From NCBI GenBank assembly GCA_902141825.1, contig CABFPG010000001.1, forward strand, positions 248,001-312,000: 64,000 bases of DNA, read 5' to 3'. The notes under the pieces were generated by a model. That model was not told the DNA's origin and did no database searches. It worked only from the letters and a program-made list of their open reading frames with translations. Below are positions 1 to 8,241 of the stretch, in pieces (position 1 is the stretch's first letter; each line of letters begins with the position of its first letter). Source of the stretch: Thalassocella blandensis (GTDB lineage: Bacteria > Pseudomonadota > Gammaproteobacteria > Pseudomonadales > Cellvibrionaceae). A program made the position numbers and the translations under genes.

Positions 1-909
1 ACCTTCACTAACACAGATTCTGAAATTTATATCAGTGGTGAACAAGGTTCAGACCTCTCTCTCGTAGCGCGAAATATTCATGCAAACAGTTCTCGCTCCG
101 AACAATCGTTTATTCAGGTGAACTGTTCGCTGATACAACACCAACAACAAGGAGATGCCATATTTGGAAGCAATGAGTTAGTAACAGATAAAGCAAGCAG
201 GAAATTGCAGAAGCAAACATCTGGTTTTATCGAAAAATCTAATCGCGGTACCATTTATTTGCATGAGATTTCCGGGCTTTCGCTACAAGTACAACAGCAA
301 TTACTACAGGTGTTAGATAAGAAAGAATTTTTCAAGGCGGGTGCATCTTGCGCAAGCCGCATCGATATCAGATTTATCGCGAGCAGCACTAAAGATTTGG
401 CTCGGGCTGTCGCGCAAGGTGAATTTAACCCAGAGCTGTACCAACGGCTACAGCAGAACATCGTCACGATGCCAGCTTTACGCGAACATGTCAGCGATTT
501 ACCTTTACTGATTGCACGTCAGCTTTATCAGTTCAGTGCCCGACACGGCTTACCGGTGAAAAAAATTGATGCGGCGTGTTATCCAGTTTTACAGGCATAT
601 ACCTGGCCGGGGAACACGTTAGAACTGGCTAATATCGTGGAGCGTATGATAATCGCCAGTGAAACTGACATACAGAAAACACATATTCCGCTGGAAATCA
701 TCACCCCGCCTGCATCTATGAATGCCAATGAAGACAATATCAGTCTACGTGAATTTAAGCAGCGAACTGAACGCGAATTTATAATGACTCAATTAAGAAA
801 GCATGGCGGGAATATCAGTCGCTTAGCAAGGTCGCTGCAGGTAGACCGCACTAACTTACACAAAAAATTAACTCAGCTGGATATTAAACGTGAAAAACTG
901 GTTAAGTAA
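1..909 (+). CDS. NtrX-like sigma-54 regulator, 3' part, degenerate AAA+ domain
   Basis: The frame is open from the first base, so the start lies outside the window. What is seen is most of a sigma-54-interaction AAA+ domain and a C-terminal Fis-type helix-turn-helix (LREFKQRTEREF, then GGNISRLARSL and DRTNLHKKL), most like NtrX. The ATPase core is decayed. The Walker A position reads GEQGSDLSLVAR where active members have GETGTGKELVAR, so the lysine is gone. No GAFTGA loop is visible. Walker B reads GTIYLHEI with His replacing the usual Asp, and the sensor II segment GNVREL is GNTLEL. The family opens sigma-54 promoters by ATP hydrolysis; this copy probably cannot. I infer a DNA-binding regulator that works without ATP hydrolysis, or a decaying gene, though the intact frame and HTH argue for use. 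Any N-terminal receiver domain is out of view. Confidence 0.8.
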   Translation, partial: TFTNTDSEIYISGEQGSDLSLVARNIHANSSRSEQSFIQVNCSLIQHQQQGDAIFGSNELVTDKASRKLQKQTSGFIEKSNRGTIYLHEISGLSLQVQQQLLQVLDKKEFFKAGASCASRIDIRFIASSTKDLARAVAQGEFNPELYQRLQQNIVTMPALREHVSDLPLLIARQLYQFSARHGLPVKKIDAACYPVLQAYTWPGNTLELANIVERMIIASETDIQKTHIPLEIITPPASMNANEDNISLREFKQRTEREFIMTQLRKHGGNISRLARSLQVDRTNLHKKLTQLDIKREKLVK

Positions 910-913
910 CAAA

Positions 914-949
914 GTTGCGATCCGGGTTGCGATCTGGGTTGCGGTCTGC
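914..949. repeat. 12-bp tandem repeat, 3 copies
   Basis: Units at 914-925, 926-937 and 938-949 share GTTGCGATCYGG with a few changes in the last copy. They begin five bases after the stop codon of the preceding regulator. No function is evident. This is one of several short intergenic tandem duplications in the window. Confidence 0.85.
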
Positions 950-1000
950 GCTTCAATGTAAATGTGATGGGTGATATTTTTTAAATAATAACGTTACAAT

Positions 1001-1023
1001 CGCCTCACATTTTGCGTGAGGCG
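1001..1023 (+). promoter_or_regulatory. Inverted repeat over the sigma-factor start
   Basis: CGCCTCAC (1001-1008) and GTGAGGCG (1016-1023) are perfect reverse complements separated by 7 bases. The right arm overlaps the first codons if the TTG at 1012 is the start. It could be an operator, or an mRNA hairpin that masks initiation. It is also an argument for a later start such as the TTG at 1033. Confidence 0.5.
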
Positions 1024-2304
1024 TGTAACGGTTTGGCAAACTCCACTCTTTCCCACCAGCTGGAAGCGATATACCATCGAGAATCGCGACGTGTATTCGC
1101 AACTCTGGTGCGATTACTGGGCGATATGGACCTGGCTGAAGATGCGATGCAAGAGGCGTTTAATGCCGCATTTCAACAATGGCCCGAACAGGGAATTCCA
1201 CAAAACCCGCGCGCATGGCTTGTCTCTACCGGACGGTTTAAAGCGATAGACCACATTCGCCGCGAACAGCGCCTGGACAAAGCACGTGAGGATTTACTCC
1301 ACCAGCTTGATCACACAGCAGAGATAACAGAAGACGAGCAAATTGAAGATGACCGACTGCGACTGATGTTCACCTGTTGCCACCCCGCCATTGCCCCTCC
1401 AATTCAAATTGCACTGACACTAAGAGAAATATGTGGATTGACCACCGAGGCAATTGCCAGCGCATTTTTAGTGACACCAAGCACAATGGCTCAACGCATT
1501 GTTCGCGGGAAAGCGAAGATAAAAACAGCGGGAATCCCATATCACGTGCCTCAGAAAAATGAACTGACAGAACGCCTCGATAGCGTACTCTCTGTTATTT
1601 ATCTGGTATTTAATGAAGGCTATCACAGCACTCAGGGCAACGCGCTTACCCACCCGGATTTTTGCCAGGAAGCAATTCGACTGGGACGCTTGCTACTCAG
1701 CCTGCTACCCGATGCCGAAGTTCAGGGTTTACTGGCACTTATGCTTATCCAGGAAGCCCGGCGACCGGCCCGTATCGACCAGCACGGCGACATTATTTTA
1801 CTGGAAGACCAAAATCGTGCGCTATGGCACCAGGACTATATTCAAGAAGCACAGCAACTGCTGCAAGATGCCTATGCCAGCCAGAGTATAGGTTCATACT
1901 GTTTAGAAGCATCGATCGCGGCGGTGCATGCTGAAGCTATGGATTTTGAAAGTACCAACTGGTCGCGTCTCATCGCACTCTATTCCCTCCTGCAGCAATC
2001 CTCACCCTCCCCCATTATCGAATTGAATCGAGCCGTCGCGATAGCTATGCAACCAAGCGGGAACGGGGGATTGAGTCGCGAAAATATTCAACAGGGATTG
2101 GATCAGATCAATAAACTGATTCAGGGCCCGCTGAATGATTACTATCTCGCCCATGCAGCAAAAGCAGATTTACACCGGCGACTAAAAGATGTTCCCAGTG
2201 CACTGGCTACCTACCAGTATGCCTTAGGGTTGGCCAGTCAACCTGCTGACCAGCGATTCCTGCAAAAAAGGATCGCCCAACTTCAGCCTCAGAAAAAAAT
2301 TTAA
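1012..2304 (+). CDS. ECF sigma factor, ECF42 type with TPR-like C-terminus
   Basis: An extracytoplasmic-function sigma factor of about 430 residues, twice the usual ECF length. Region 2 is at about residues 15-90 (GDMDLAEDAMQEAF, then NPRAWLVSTGRFKAIDHIRR). Region 4 is at about 120-175 (FTCCHPAI, ALTLREICGLTTEAIASAF). A long helical C-terminal half (about 185-430) is the TPR-like extension that defines the ECF42 group. ECF42 factors have no anti-sigma gene and sit beside DGPF/YCII genes, exactly as here. The start is uncertain: no in-frame ATG fits, TTG at 1012 lies inside an inverted repeat, and TTG at 1033 is the next candidate. The following genes run on the same strand after 89 bases. A sequence matching the ECF42 promoter lies in that gap, so the sigma factor probably drives the downstream genes rather than sharing one message with them. 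Confidence 0.92.
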   Translation: MREACNGLANSTLSHQLEAIYHRESRRVFATLVRLLGDMDLAEDAMQEAFNAAFQQWPEQGIPQNPRAWLVSTGRFKAIDHIRREQRLDKAREDLLHQLDHTAEITEDEQIEDDRLRLMFTCCHPAIAPPIQIALTLREICGLTTEAIASAFLVTPSTMAQRIVRGKAKIKTAGIPYHVPQKNELTERLDSVLSVIYLVFNEGYHSTQGNALTHPDFCQEAIRLGRLLLSLLPDAEVQGLLALMLIQEARRPARIDQHGDIILLEDQNRALWHQDYIQEAQQLLQDAYASQSIGSYCLEASIAAVHAEAMDFESTNWSRLIALYSLLQQSSPSPIIELNRAVAIAMQPSGNGGLSRENIQQGLDQINKLIQGPLNDYYLAHAAKADLHRRLKDVPSALATYQYALGLASQPADQRFLQKRIAQLQPQKKI

Positions 2305-2320
2305 ATTTTTTCTTCTTGCA

Positions 2321-2347
2321 TGTCGATTTGCCTGTTGCCAATTCGAC
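2321..2347 (+). promoter_or_regulatory. Putative ECF42-dependent promoter
   Basis: TGTCGA at 2321-2326 and CGAC at 2344-2347 are separated by 17 bases, ending 46 bases before the VOC gene start. From memory, ECF42 target promoters have TGTCGA at -35 and CGAC or a close variant at -10 with this kind of spacing. Position, strand and cluster content all fit. The start of transcription would fall around 2354. Confidence 0.75.
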
Positions 2348-2393
2348 TAACACATAATACCCACCAATGAACTGACCTGGATATGGAGTTTAT

Positions 2394-2813
2394 ATGCATT
2401 TCTGCCCCTACTTGAGTTTTGATGGCCGATGCGCCGAAGCCCTTGATTTTTATAGCAAAACCCTGTCTGCAACCGTGGCAATCAAAGTCCCTTTTAGCCA
2501 AATGCCCGGGGACGATGCGCCCATTCCAGAAAACTGGAAGGAGAAAATCATGCATGCAGAATGGAAAATTGGCGACCAGCAGCTTATGGCTTGTGACGCG
2601 CCGCCACAAATGTACAAAAGTCCTCACCAGGGTTATTCGATCAACCTGATGCTCGATGAAATTTCAGAAGCCGAAAGAATTTACGAAGCCCTCAAGCAAG
2701 ACGGTGAAGTTCAAATGCCACTGGAAGAGTCGTTTTTCGCCCACCGCTTTGCCATGTTAACCGACCAGTTTGGTATCCCCTGGATGATCGCTGTATTAAA
2801 ACAACCCGAATAA
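2394..2813 (+). CDS. VOC-family (PhnB/glyoxalase-like) protein
   Basis: A 139-residue single-domain protein of the vicinal-oxygen-chelate superfamily, PhnB-like branch. The N-terminus (FCPYLSFDGRCAEALDFYSK) and the later SINLMLDEISEAERIYEAL and FAMLTDQFGIPWMI segments are the typical repeated beta-alpha-beta halves. PhnB-like proteins are often annotated as demethylubiquinone methyltransferase-like, but the real substrate is unknown. GGAG at 2383-2387 is the ribosome-binding site. This is the first gene after the putative ECF42 promoter. VOC proteins are regular members of ECF42 clusters, so I infer it is a regulon member, possibly acting on a small reactive metabolite. Confidence 0.88.
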   Translation: MHFCPYLSFDGRCAEALDFYSKTLSATVAIKVPFSQMPGDDAPIPENWKEKIMHAEWKIGDQQLMACDAPPQMYKSPHQGYSINLMLDEISEAERIYEALKQDGEVQMPLEESFFAHRFAMLTDQFGIPWMIAVLKQPE

Positions 2814-2832
2814 ACAAAATCTGGAGCGAACA

Positions 2833-3201
2833 ATGAAATATATGTTACTGGTTTACGGCGCAGAAGATGCCTGGACGCAGCAGGAACGGGAAGAATGCAT
2901 GGAAGAGTCCACCGAGCTCTGCCGGGATCTCGCCAAAGACGGCGTATTCCTGGGCGCTTCGCCACTGCACTCCGTAGAAACGGCTACCAGCGTTAAAATT
3001 CGTGAAAGCAAACGCTTAATTACCGACGGACCATTCAGTGAAACCCATGAACAACTGGGTGGCTACTACATTGTCGATGTACAGAGTCTGGATGACGCAA
3101 TTAACATTGCAGCCAGAATTCCGGGAGCAACAAAAGGCACCGTGGAAATTCGCCCTATTGTTGAACTGCCAGCTCTCGCTGATATACCAACGGGAGAATA
3201 G
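2833..3201 (+). CDS. YCII-related DGPF-domain protein
   Basis: A 122-residue protein with the motif that names the family, DGPFSETHEQLGGYYIVD, at about residues 65-82, and the C-terminal EIRPI strand. YCII/DGPF proteins adopt a dimeric ferredoxin-like fold and are the hallmark partners of ECF42 sigma factors; their biochemical role is not established. A ribosome-binding site (GGAG) lies just before the ATG, and 19 bases separate it from the VOC gene. Only two bases separate its stop from the next gene, so translation is likely coupled. Confidence 0.92.
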   Translation: MKYMLLVYGAEDAWTQQEREECMEESTELCRDLAKDGVFLGASPLHSVETATSVKIRESKRLITDGPFSETHEQLGGYYIVDVQSLDDAINIAARIPGATKGTVEIRPIVELPALADIPTGE

Positions 3202-3203
3202 CC

Positions 3204-4112
3204 ATGAAAGTGATGGTTATGGTAAAAGCCTCGGCGGCCTCCGAGGCGGGAGCGCCCCCCTCAGAAGCGCTCGCTCAAGCGATGATTGCTTATAACGAAG
3301 AATTGGTAAAAGCCGGTATTTTGCTCGGCGGAGATGGGCTAAAGCCCAGTGAAAAAGGTGTGCGCATACACTTTTCCGGCAGCAACCGAACTGTCACGGA
3401 AGGGCCATTTGCAGAGACTCGTGAGCTTATTGCTGGATATTGGCTATGGCGCGTAGCCTCTATGGAAGAAGCCATTGCCTGGGTAAAAAAATGCCCCAAT
3501 CCCATGCCCGATGATTCAGACATCGAAATTCGCCCCATCATTGAGTACGACGATTTGGGCGAAGCCTTCACACCGGAATTGCAGGAACGCGAAGCGGCCC
3601 TGTTGGCAGAAGCGATGGGATTGCCACGTCCTCGATTTGAAAACTTTCCAGCCATCACAATTACCGGGATAGAACGCGAATATAGTTTTTCCACTCGAGG
3701 TAACATCAGCTTACAGTGGGAAGAATTTATTTCCCTCAAAACATCCACCGCCACGCTGCAGGGCGAAAGCATTTGCTTTGGTGTATGCACCAGTGCCAAA
3801 CAAGATGGTTTTCATTATTTAAGCGGTGTGCGAACTGAAGAAAACACGATGCAAAATCCCCCTGCCTCTTTTTCTTCTCCAACCGCTTTTTCTTCTATTG
3901 CGCTTGCCGCCAGACGCTATGCCGTTTTTGAACACAAAGATCATATCAGTACATTGTGCCACACGATCGACAAAATCTGGTCTCAATGGGTGTTAGATTG
4001 TGGACTGAAAATCGCGCAAGCCCCTAATTTTGAGCGCTATACCGAGGCGTTTAATCCACAAACGGGTCTGAACGGTATCGAAGTTTGGATTCCTCTGACA
4101 GACCATAATTAA
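3204..4112 (+). CDS. YCII/DGPF domain fused to a GyrI-like effector-binding domain
   Basis: A 302-residue two-domain protein. Residues 1-120 are a second YCII domain (EGPFAETRELIAGYWLW, EIRPI), paralogous to the preceding gene. Residues about 148-300 look like a GyrI-like/AraC effector-binding domain (PAITITGIEREYSF, FGVCTSAKQDGFHYLSGV, YAVFEHKDHISTLCHTIDKIW, FERYTEAFNP, GIEVWIPL). Effector-binding domains of this type bind small hydrophobic or cationic ligands in SoxS/Rob/BmrR-type regulators, but no DNA-binding domain is present here. The fusion suggests that the YCII domain acts on, or delivers, a ligand held by the second domain. The gene begins two bases after the previous stop. The joint between domains reads through without frameshift. 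Confidence 0.85.
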   Translation: MKVMVMVKASAASEAGAPPSEALAQAMIAYNEELVKAGILLGGDGLKPSEKGVRIHFSGSNRTVTEGPFAETRELIAGYWLWRVASMEEAIAWVKKCPNPMPDDSDIEIRPIIEYDDLGEAFTPELQEREAALLAEAMGLPRPRFENFPAITITGIEREYSFSTRGNISLQWEEFISLKTSTATLQGESICFGVCTSAKQDGFHYLSGVRTEENTMQNPPASFSSPTAFSSIALAARRYAVFEHKDHISTLCHTIDKIWSQWVLDCGLKIAQAPNFERYTEAFNPQTGLNGIEVWIPLTDHN

Positions 4113-4125
4113 TGGTGTTCTTACT

Positions 4126-4584
4126 ATGACAACAATCGAAAAATCTTTGCAAAAATCCCAGTATCGTATTTTTATAAATGCCAGCTGTGAAAAAGCGTGG
4201 CATTGCACTTTTGATCTCCCTTCTTATGAAAAATGGACATCCGCTTTTGCCGAAGGATCGACGGTAGAGACCGACTGGCAAGAAGGCAGTGAAGCTGTTT
4301 TCAAAGGAAATGAAGGACACGGCATGGTGGGCCGCATAGCCAAAAGCCAGCCTCACAGTTTTCTATCCATTGAACATCTCGGCCAACTAAAAGATGGTGA
4401 AAAAATATTTAGCGGCGACGACATTGAAAGCTGGTCAGGAGCGAAAGAGAACTACACATTTACAGAAAAAGACGGCGGCACCGAGCTGCTGATTGAAATG
4501 GACGTCGCAGAAAAATACAAAGACATGTTTGATGAAATGTGGCCCCGCGCCCTGGAAAAATTAAAAGCGCTCGCAGAAGCTTAA
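4126..4584 (+). CDS. SRPBCC-domain (AHSA1/polyketide cyclase-like) protein
   Basis: A 152-residue protein of the START/SRPBCC hydrophobic-pocket fold. The pattern FINASCEKAWHCTFDLPSYEKW, GSEAVFKGNEGHGMVGRI, ENYTFTEKDGGTELLIEMDV and a C-terminal long helix (MFDEMWPRALEKLKALAEA) are typical of AHSA1-like members. These bind hydrophobic ligands; the substrate is unknown. It lies 13 bases after the fusion gene on the same strand. SRPBCC genes recur in ECF42 clusters, so it is most likely co-transcribed. Confidence 0.85.
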   Translation: MTTIEKSLQKSQYRIFINASCEKAWHCTFDLPSYEKWTSAFAEGSTVETDWQEGSEAVFKGNEGHGMVGRIAKSQPHSFLSIEHLGQLKDGEKIFSGDDIESWSGAKENYTFTEKDGGTELLIEMDVAEKYKDMFDEMWPRALEKLKALAEA

Positions 4585-4615
4585 CCCACCACCATTACGA
4601 TTCGAGACTACTCCT

Positions 4616-5017
4616 ATGCCGAAAAACATATTCATCAACTTGCCTTGTGCCGACTTACCCGCATCCATCGATTTTTTTACCGCGCTGGGGTATAGCTTTA
4701 ACCCGCAATTCACGGACGATTCAGGTACCTGCATGATCGTCAGCGATCACATTTATGTCATGCTACTGAGCCAAGAAAAGTTTTCAGGTTTCAGTCCAAA
4801 TCCTGTTGCCAATGCCCGCGACACAACGGAAGTACTAATAGCGCTCGACTGCGATAGCCGGGAAGAAGTCGATGCCACCATTCAAAAAGCAGTTGCGGCA
4901 GGGGGTAATACCTACAATGAGCCTCAAGATCACGGGTTTATGTACGCGCACGCCTTTCAGGATTTAGATGGACACGTATGGGAGGTGTTTTTTATGGAGT
5001 CCATGCCGCCGCAGTAA
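4616..5017 (+). CDS. VOC-family glyoxalase-like protein
   Basis: A 133-residue VOC protein (NIFINLPCADLPASIDFFTALGY at the start, FMYAHAFQDLDGHVWEVFFME at the end), of the type often labelled lactoylglutathione-lyase-like or bleomycin-resistance-like. The HVWE glutamate is a likely metal ligand. It is the last gene of the ECF42 cluster, 31 bases after the SRPBCC gene, and is followed by a 444-base gap containing a possible hairpin. It differs clearly from the PhnB-like VOC at the head of the cluster, so it is not a recent duplicate. Confidence 0.87.
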   Translation: MPKNIFINLPCADLPASIDFFTALGYSFNPQFTDDSGTCMIVSDHIYVMLLSQEKFSGFSPNPVANARDTTEVLIALDCDSREEVDATIQKAVAAGGNTYNEPQDHGFMYAHAFQDLDGHVWEVFFMESMPPQ

Positions 5018-5050
5018 ACAGCCTTTCGATAAGGTTATATGATAAATCTG

Positions 5051-5090
5051 GGGCTGCCAGCACGGATGATCTGCAGCCCTCGACCTTTTT
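5051..5090 (+). terminator. Weak candidate terminator
   Basis: GGGCTGC (5051-5057) and GCAGCCC (5073-5079) can pair around a 15-base loop, and TTTTT follows at 5086-5090. The loop is long and the T run is displaced by six bases, so this is only a plausible end for the ECF42-controlled transcript. Confidence 0.35.
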
Positions 5091-5145
5091 GGACAAAACA
5101 CTGGTAGCCAAGGGAAGTAAAGGACGAAAATGGCGTTCATAAAAA

Positions 5146-5175
5146 AGGAAAGCACATGAGAGGAAAGCACAAGAA
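5146..5175. repeat. 15-bp direct repeat, 2 copies
   Basis: AGGAAAGCACATGAG (5146-5160) is followed at once by AGGAAAGCACAAGAA (5161-5175). It is a short tandem duplication in a purine-rich spacer; no function is seen. Confidence 0.7.
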
Positions 5176-5461
5176 AGAAATGGAAAGAAAACGAATAGAA
5201 ACGCACTTCCCCAAGCTCAATGTCATTACGCTTTATGTAAGAAATGCTCCAGGATATGAAGGTGTTTTGTGCTGAGCATGCAAAGCTCGCCCACACCACA
5301 CACTTGGAACTCATAAATCTGGCGCAATAGCCATTCCCCGTACCGCTTAAGTCCATCCCTTCTGAATTCGTTGACTTGCTGCATTCACACGATGAGGTGT
5401 GCCACATGGCGTGCCAAATCGATTACACTAAGCGCCTTATAACCCGTGCTTTTAATAAATT

Positions 5462-6574
5462 ATGTCTTTGCACCACGATATTACGCAGAAACTGATCACC
5501 CATAACAACTACCAATTCTGGACACTCAACTTGTTCGGATGGGCCGGCTATGGCTTCTTTGTCTCCCTTGGTGCCATATTGTGGGGCGAAGATCTGGGCA
5601 TGAAGCTGGCCTACGGAACTCTCGCGACCATTACGGGAATTGCGCTGAGCATGGGGATGCGTGCCAGCTACCACCGTTTCTGGGAATATCCCCCGATCAA
5701 ACGCGGTCTGATGTCCCTACTGGTCGTTATGCTGGCAACAGGACTCTGGTCCTATTTCAAGATGGAGACCTTCTTTCTGATGATGGACTCCATCGACCCG
5801 GATCACAAAAAGAAAACCAATTTTTCGGAATTTTTAGGCTGGTACACCTATTCCTTTTTTATTCTATTAAGTTGGGGAGCGCTCTACTACGGAATTAAAT
5901 ACTACCAAATGCTGCAAAAGGAAAGGCAGCGTACGCTGAAGGCCACGGCCATGGCACATGAAGCTCAACTTAAAATGTTGCGCTATCAATTAAACCCGCA
6001 CTTTTTGTTTAATACACTCAACGCCATATCCACCTTAATTCTGGAAAGCGAAACACGAACCGCCAATACCATGGTGGTAGAACTCTCCAAATTTTTGCGC
6101 TATTCCCTGGAAAATGACCCAATGCAAAAAATTCATTTGGAGCAGGAAATAGCCGCTTTAATGTTGTACCTCAACATTGAAAAAGTCCGGTTTGAAGATC
6201 GCTTGAAACTTGAAATTAACATCGAAGAAGATGCCAAAGAGGCTCTCATTCCAAGCTTGTTATTGCAACCTTTGGTCGAAAACTCCATCAAATATGCAAT
6301 CTCCAAAAATGAAAATGGCGGTCTAATAAAAATTGAAGCCAAGGTTTTTGCAGAGCAATTATTGATTGAAGTGAGTGATGACGGACCCGGCATCGAATTA
6401 AGCAATGGCGAACTTCCCAAGTTCGGCGGCGTTGGCTTACGTAACTTTCAGGAGCGCTTAAAAGAAATTTATGGCGCGAACCACAACTGCTCATTTGGCA
6501 AAAGCTCTCCAACTGGCCTAAAAATACATATACGTATCCCCTTTGAACAACGATTGAAAAAGGAAACTCCGTGA
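5462..6574 (+). CDS. LytS-type sensor histidine kinase
   Basis: A 370-residue membrane kinase. The first 160 residues hold about four hydrophobic segments, for example FGWAGYGFFVSLGAILW and YTYSFFILLSWGALYYG. The His_kinase domain follows with the phosphoacceptor motif YQLNPHFLFNTLNAIST at about 178-194, then an ATPase domain (LVENSIKYAI N-box, DDGPGIEL G1 box, GGVGLRNFQERL). This is the LytS/YehU class that pairs with LytTR regulators. The stop codon overlaps the GTG start of the next gene by four bases, so the two are translationally coupled. The signal is unknown, as the input domain is only a membrane bundle. Confidence 0.93.
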   Translation: MSLHHDITQKLITHNNYQFWTLNLFGWAGYGFFVSLGAILWGEDLGMKLAYGTLATITGIALSMGMRASYHRFWEYPPIKRGLMSLLVVMLATGLWSYFKMETFFLMMDSIDPDHKKKTNFSEFLGWYTYSFFILLSWGALYYGIKYYQMLQKERQRTLKATAMAHEAQLKMLRYQLNPHFLFNTLNAISTLILESETRTANTMVVELSKFLRYSLENDPMQKIHLEQEIAALMLYLNIEKVRFEDRLKLEINIEEDAKEALIPSLLLQPLVENSIKYAISKNENGGLIKIEAKVFAEQLLIEVSDDGPGIELSNGELPKFGGVGLRNFQERLKEIYGANHNCSFGKSSPTGLKIHIRIPFEQRLKKETP

Positions 6575-7383
6575 GCAAGAAAATTACCGCGATTATTGTT
6601 GACGATGAATCACTGGCTCGCCGCGGCCTGGGGTTAAGGCTGAAAGAGTACGAAGATATCGAAGTGATAGCTCAGTGCAGCAATGGACGCGAAGCCACTG
6701 CAGCCATTGCAAAAGAACTTCCACAACTGGTATTTCTCGACATCCAAATGCCTGGAATGGACGGTTTTGATGTGGTTCGGAGTATTCAGGGTGATGAAAT
6801 GCCTATGGTCATTTTTGTTACCGCCTACGATCAGTACGCCGTAGATGCCTTTAATGTTCACGCCGTTGACTATCTGTTAAAGCCAATTGAAGAGGACCGA
6901 TTGCAAACGGCAATCGAGAAGGTGCGCACTCGTATTAACGAGCAGGGTGCACTCACAGACAAAGAACGCCTGCTGAATTTAATTGGCGATATCACGGGAA
7001 CAAAGCCAAGCAATTTAAATGATGTGGAAGACTCACTCTCAGCGAACAATAAAACCAGTTATCCGGAAAAAATTTCCATTAAAGACAATCAGACCGTCAC
7101 CATCATCCAAACCCAAGATATAGATTGGGTTGATGCAGCGGGCGATTATATGTGCATACATGTTGGCGATGATATTCATATTATGCGAACAACGATGAAA
7201 CAACTGGAAGCACAGCTGGACCCAGACATTTTCCAGCGAGTTCATCGCTCCACCATCGTTAATCTCAACCGTGTGAAACAAGTGTGCTCCCACATGAACG
7301 GTGAGTATCATTTAATATTGGAGGGTGGTGCTCGCTTAAAAATGAGCCGGTCATTCAAAGATAAAGTTAAACACTTTCTTTAA
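6571..7383 (+). CDS. LytTR-family response regulator (LytR/AlgR type)
   Basis: A 270-residue regulator with a receiver domain (acidic pair DDE at 11-13, phosphoacceptor Asp57 in FLDIQMPGMDG, conserved Lys in LLKPI) and a C-terminal LytTR DNA-binding domain at about 165-268 (IKDNQTVTIIQTQDIDWVDA, then RVHRSTIVNLNRVKQV). Members bind direct repeats upstream of targets for surface, quorum or alginate functions. Start is GTG overlapping the kinase stop. No LytTR-type direct repeat was recognised in the flanking spacers, so its targets cannot be read from the window. Confidence 0.93.
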   Translation: MSKKITAIIVDDESLARRGLGLRLKEYEDIEVIAQCSNGREATAAIAKELPQLVFLDIQMPGMDGFDVVRSIQGDEMPMVIFVTAYDQYAVDAFNVHAVDYLLKPIEEDRLQTAIEKVRTRINEQGALTDKERLLNLIGDITGTKPSNLNDVEDSLSANNKTSYPEKISIKDNQTVTIIQTQDIDWVDAAGDYMCIHVGDDIHIMRTTMKQLEAQLDPDIFQRVHRSTIVNLNRVKQVCSHMNGEYHLILEGGARLKMSRSFKDKVKHFL

Positions 7384-8206
7384 GCAGAAAAGGCACAACT
7401 GTTCGCATATATTTTCATATGGAAAACCACATCTGTTTTAGCTTTTCGTCTTGATTAGCAACTTACTGCGCGCATCGTGTGCCCTACTGGTTTACCTCAC
7501 CGCCCAGACATTTCACAAACTCTCGAGCGAACTCTGCAGTAGCGTTTTTTTCAACCGCTACATTCTTGCTTTTTCTACCCTGACGCCTGTCGGTTCTATA
7601 AAAAATTCTATATAGTGGACATGGATTAAATGCCCCTGCCATACCCCCTCAAAAGGAAAGACGCTCAGCTCAGCTGTAGCTAAGACGGGTAAAATAAATA
7701 TAGCGGCATAAAAACCATTGCATTAAAACACTTGTTTTATAAGCTTAACCGCTTACCGCACGATATTTTCAGCTTGTCTCAAGCCTCACGATTAAGTATT
7801 AGGAGTTTGATACATTAGACTGACGCAACATAATGTTAATAATAATCCCTATGCGTGGGGCGTGATGGATTCGCGAGTTGATTGCCGCTGTGTTGATACT
7901 TATCAATGCCCAGATAAGCGAAGCACAACCTTGTATTTCTTGTCGCTGCCCTGACAAGCTTGTGGTGGCTAATTCTCATCCCCAAGTCGAGCCCATCACG
8001 CTCCACCCATAGCGATTATCTTCCCTTAAATCTCGGGCAAAAGCCGCTCCAATGAATTATCCCGAGTTAATACCAACACGCTAAAAATCAAAGCGTGACG
8101 AAACACGTAAAAAAATCCCAATAAAAATTTATATTTCACAATGTATGAAATATAAAAATAAGTAGAAATAGAAAGTTAAAAGCAAAAGAAAGGAATAAGG
8201 AAAAAG

Positions 8207-8241
8207 GAGAAATGAGAAATGAGAAATGAGAAATGAGAAAG
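8207..8241. repeat. 7-bp tandem repeat, 5 copies
   Basis: Four exact GAGAAAT units (8207-8234) are followed by GAGAAAG. This is a microsatellite-like tract in a purine-rich spacer, a likely slippage site. Confidence 0.9.

Larger units (their letters stand above)
5018..5461. other. Intergenic region downstream of the ECF42 cluster
   Basis: No convincing gene. It contains a GGGCTGC/GCAGCCC inverted repeat with a later T run (5051-5090) and a purine-rich stretch with a duplicated 15-bp unit (5146-5175). The 147-residue minus-strand frame here has no domain resemblance or ribosome-binding site that I can see. Confidence 0.6.

Noticed and set aside
3290-3799. 169-codon minus-strand frame
   Set aside because: It is the antisense shadow of the YCII-GyrI fusion gene, which has clear domains on the plus strand.
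7660-7720. Possible cyclic-di-GMP riboswitch in the spacer after the LytTR gene
   Set aside because: The segment has AAGACG and AGCT motifs but not the conserved core or paired arms of that class, and no gene follows on the plus strand.
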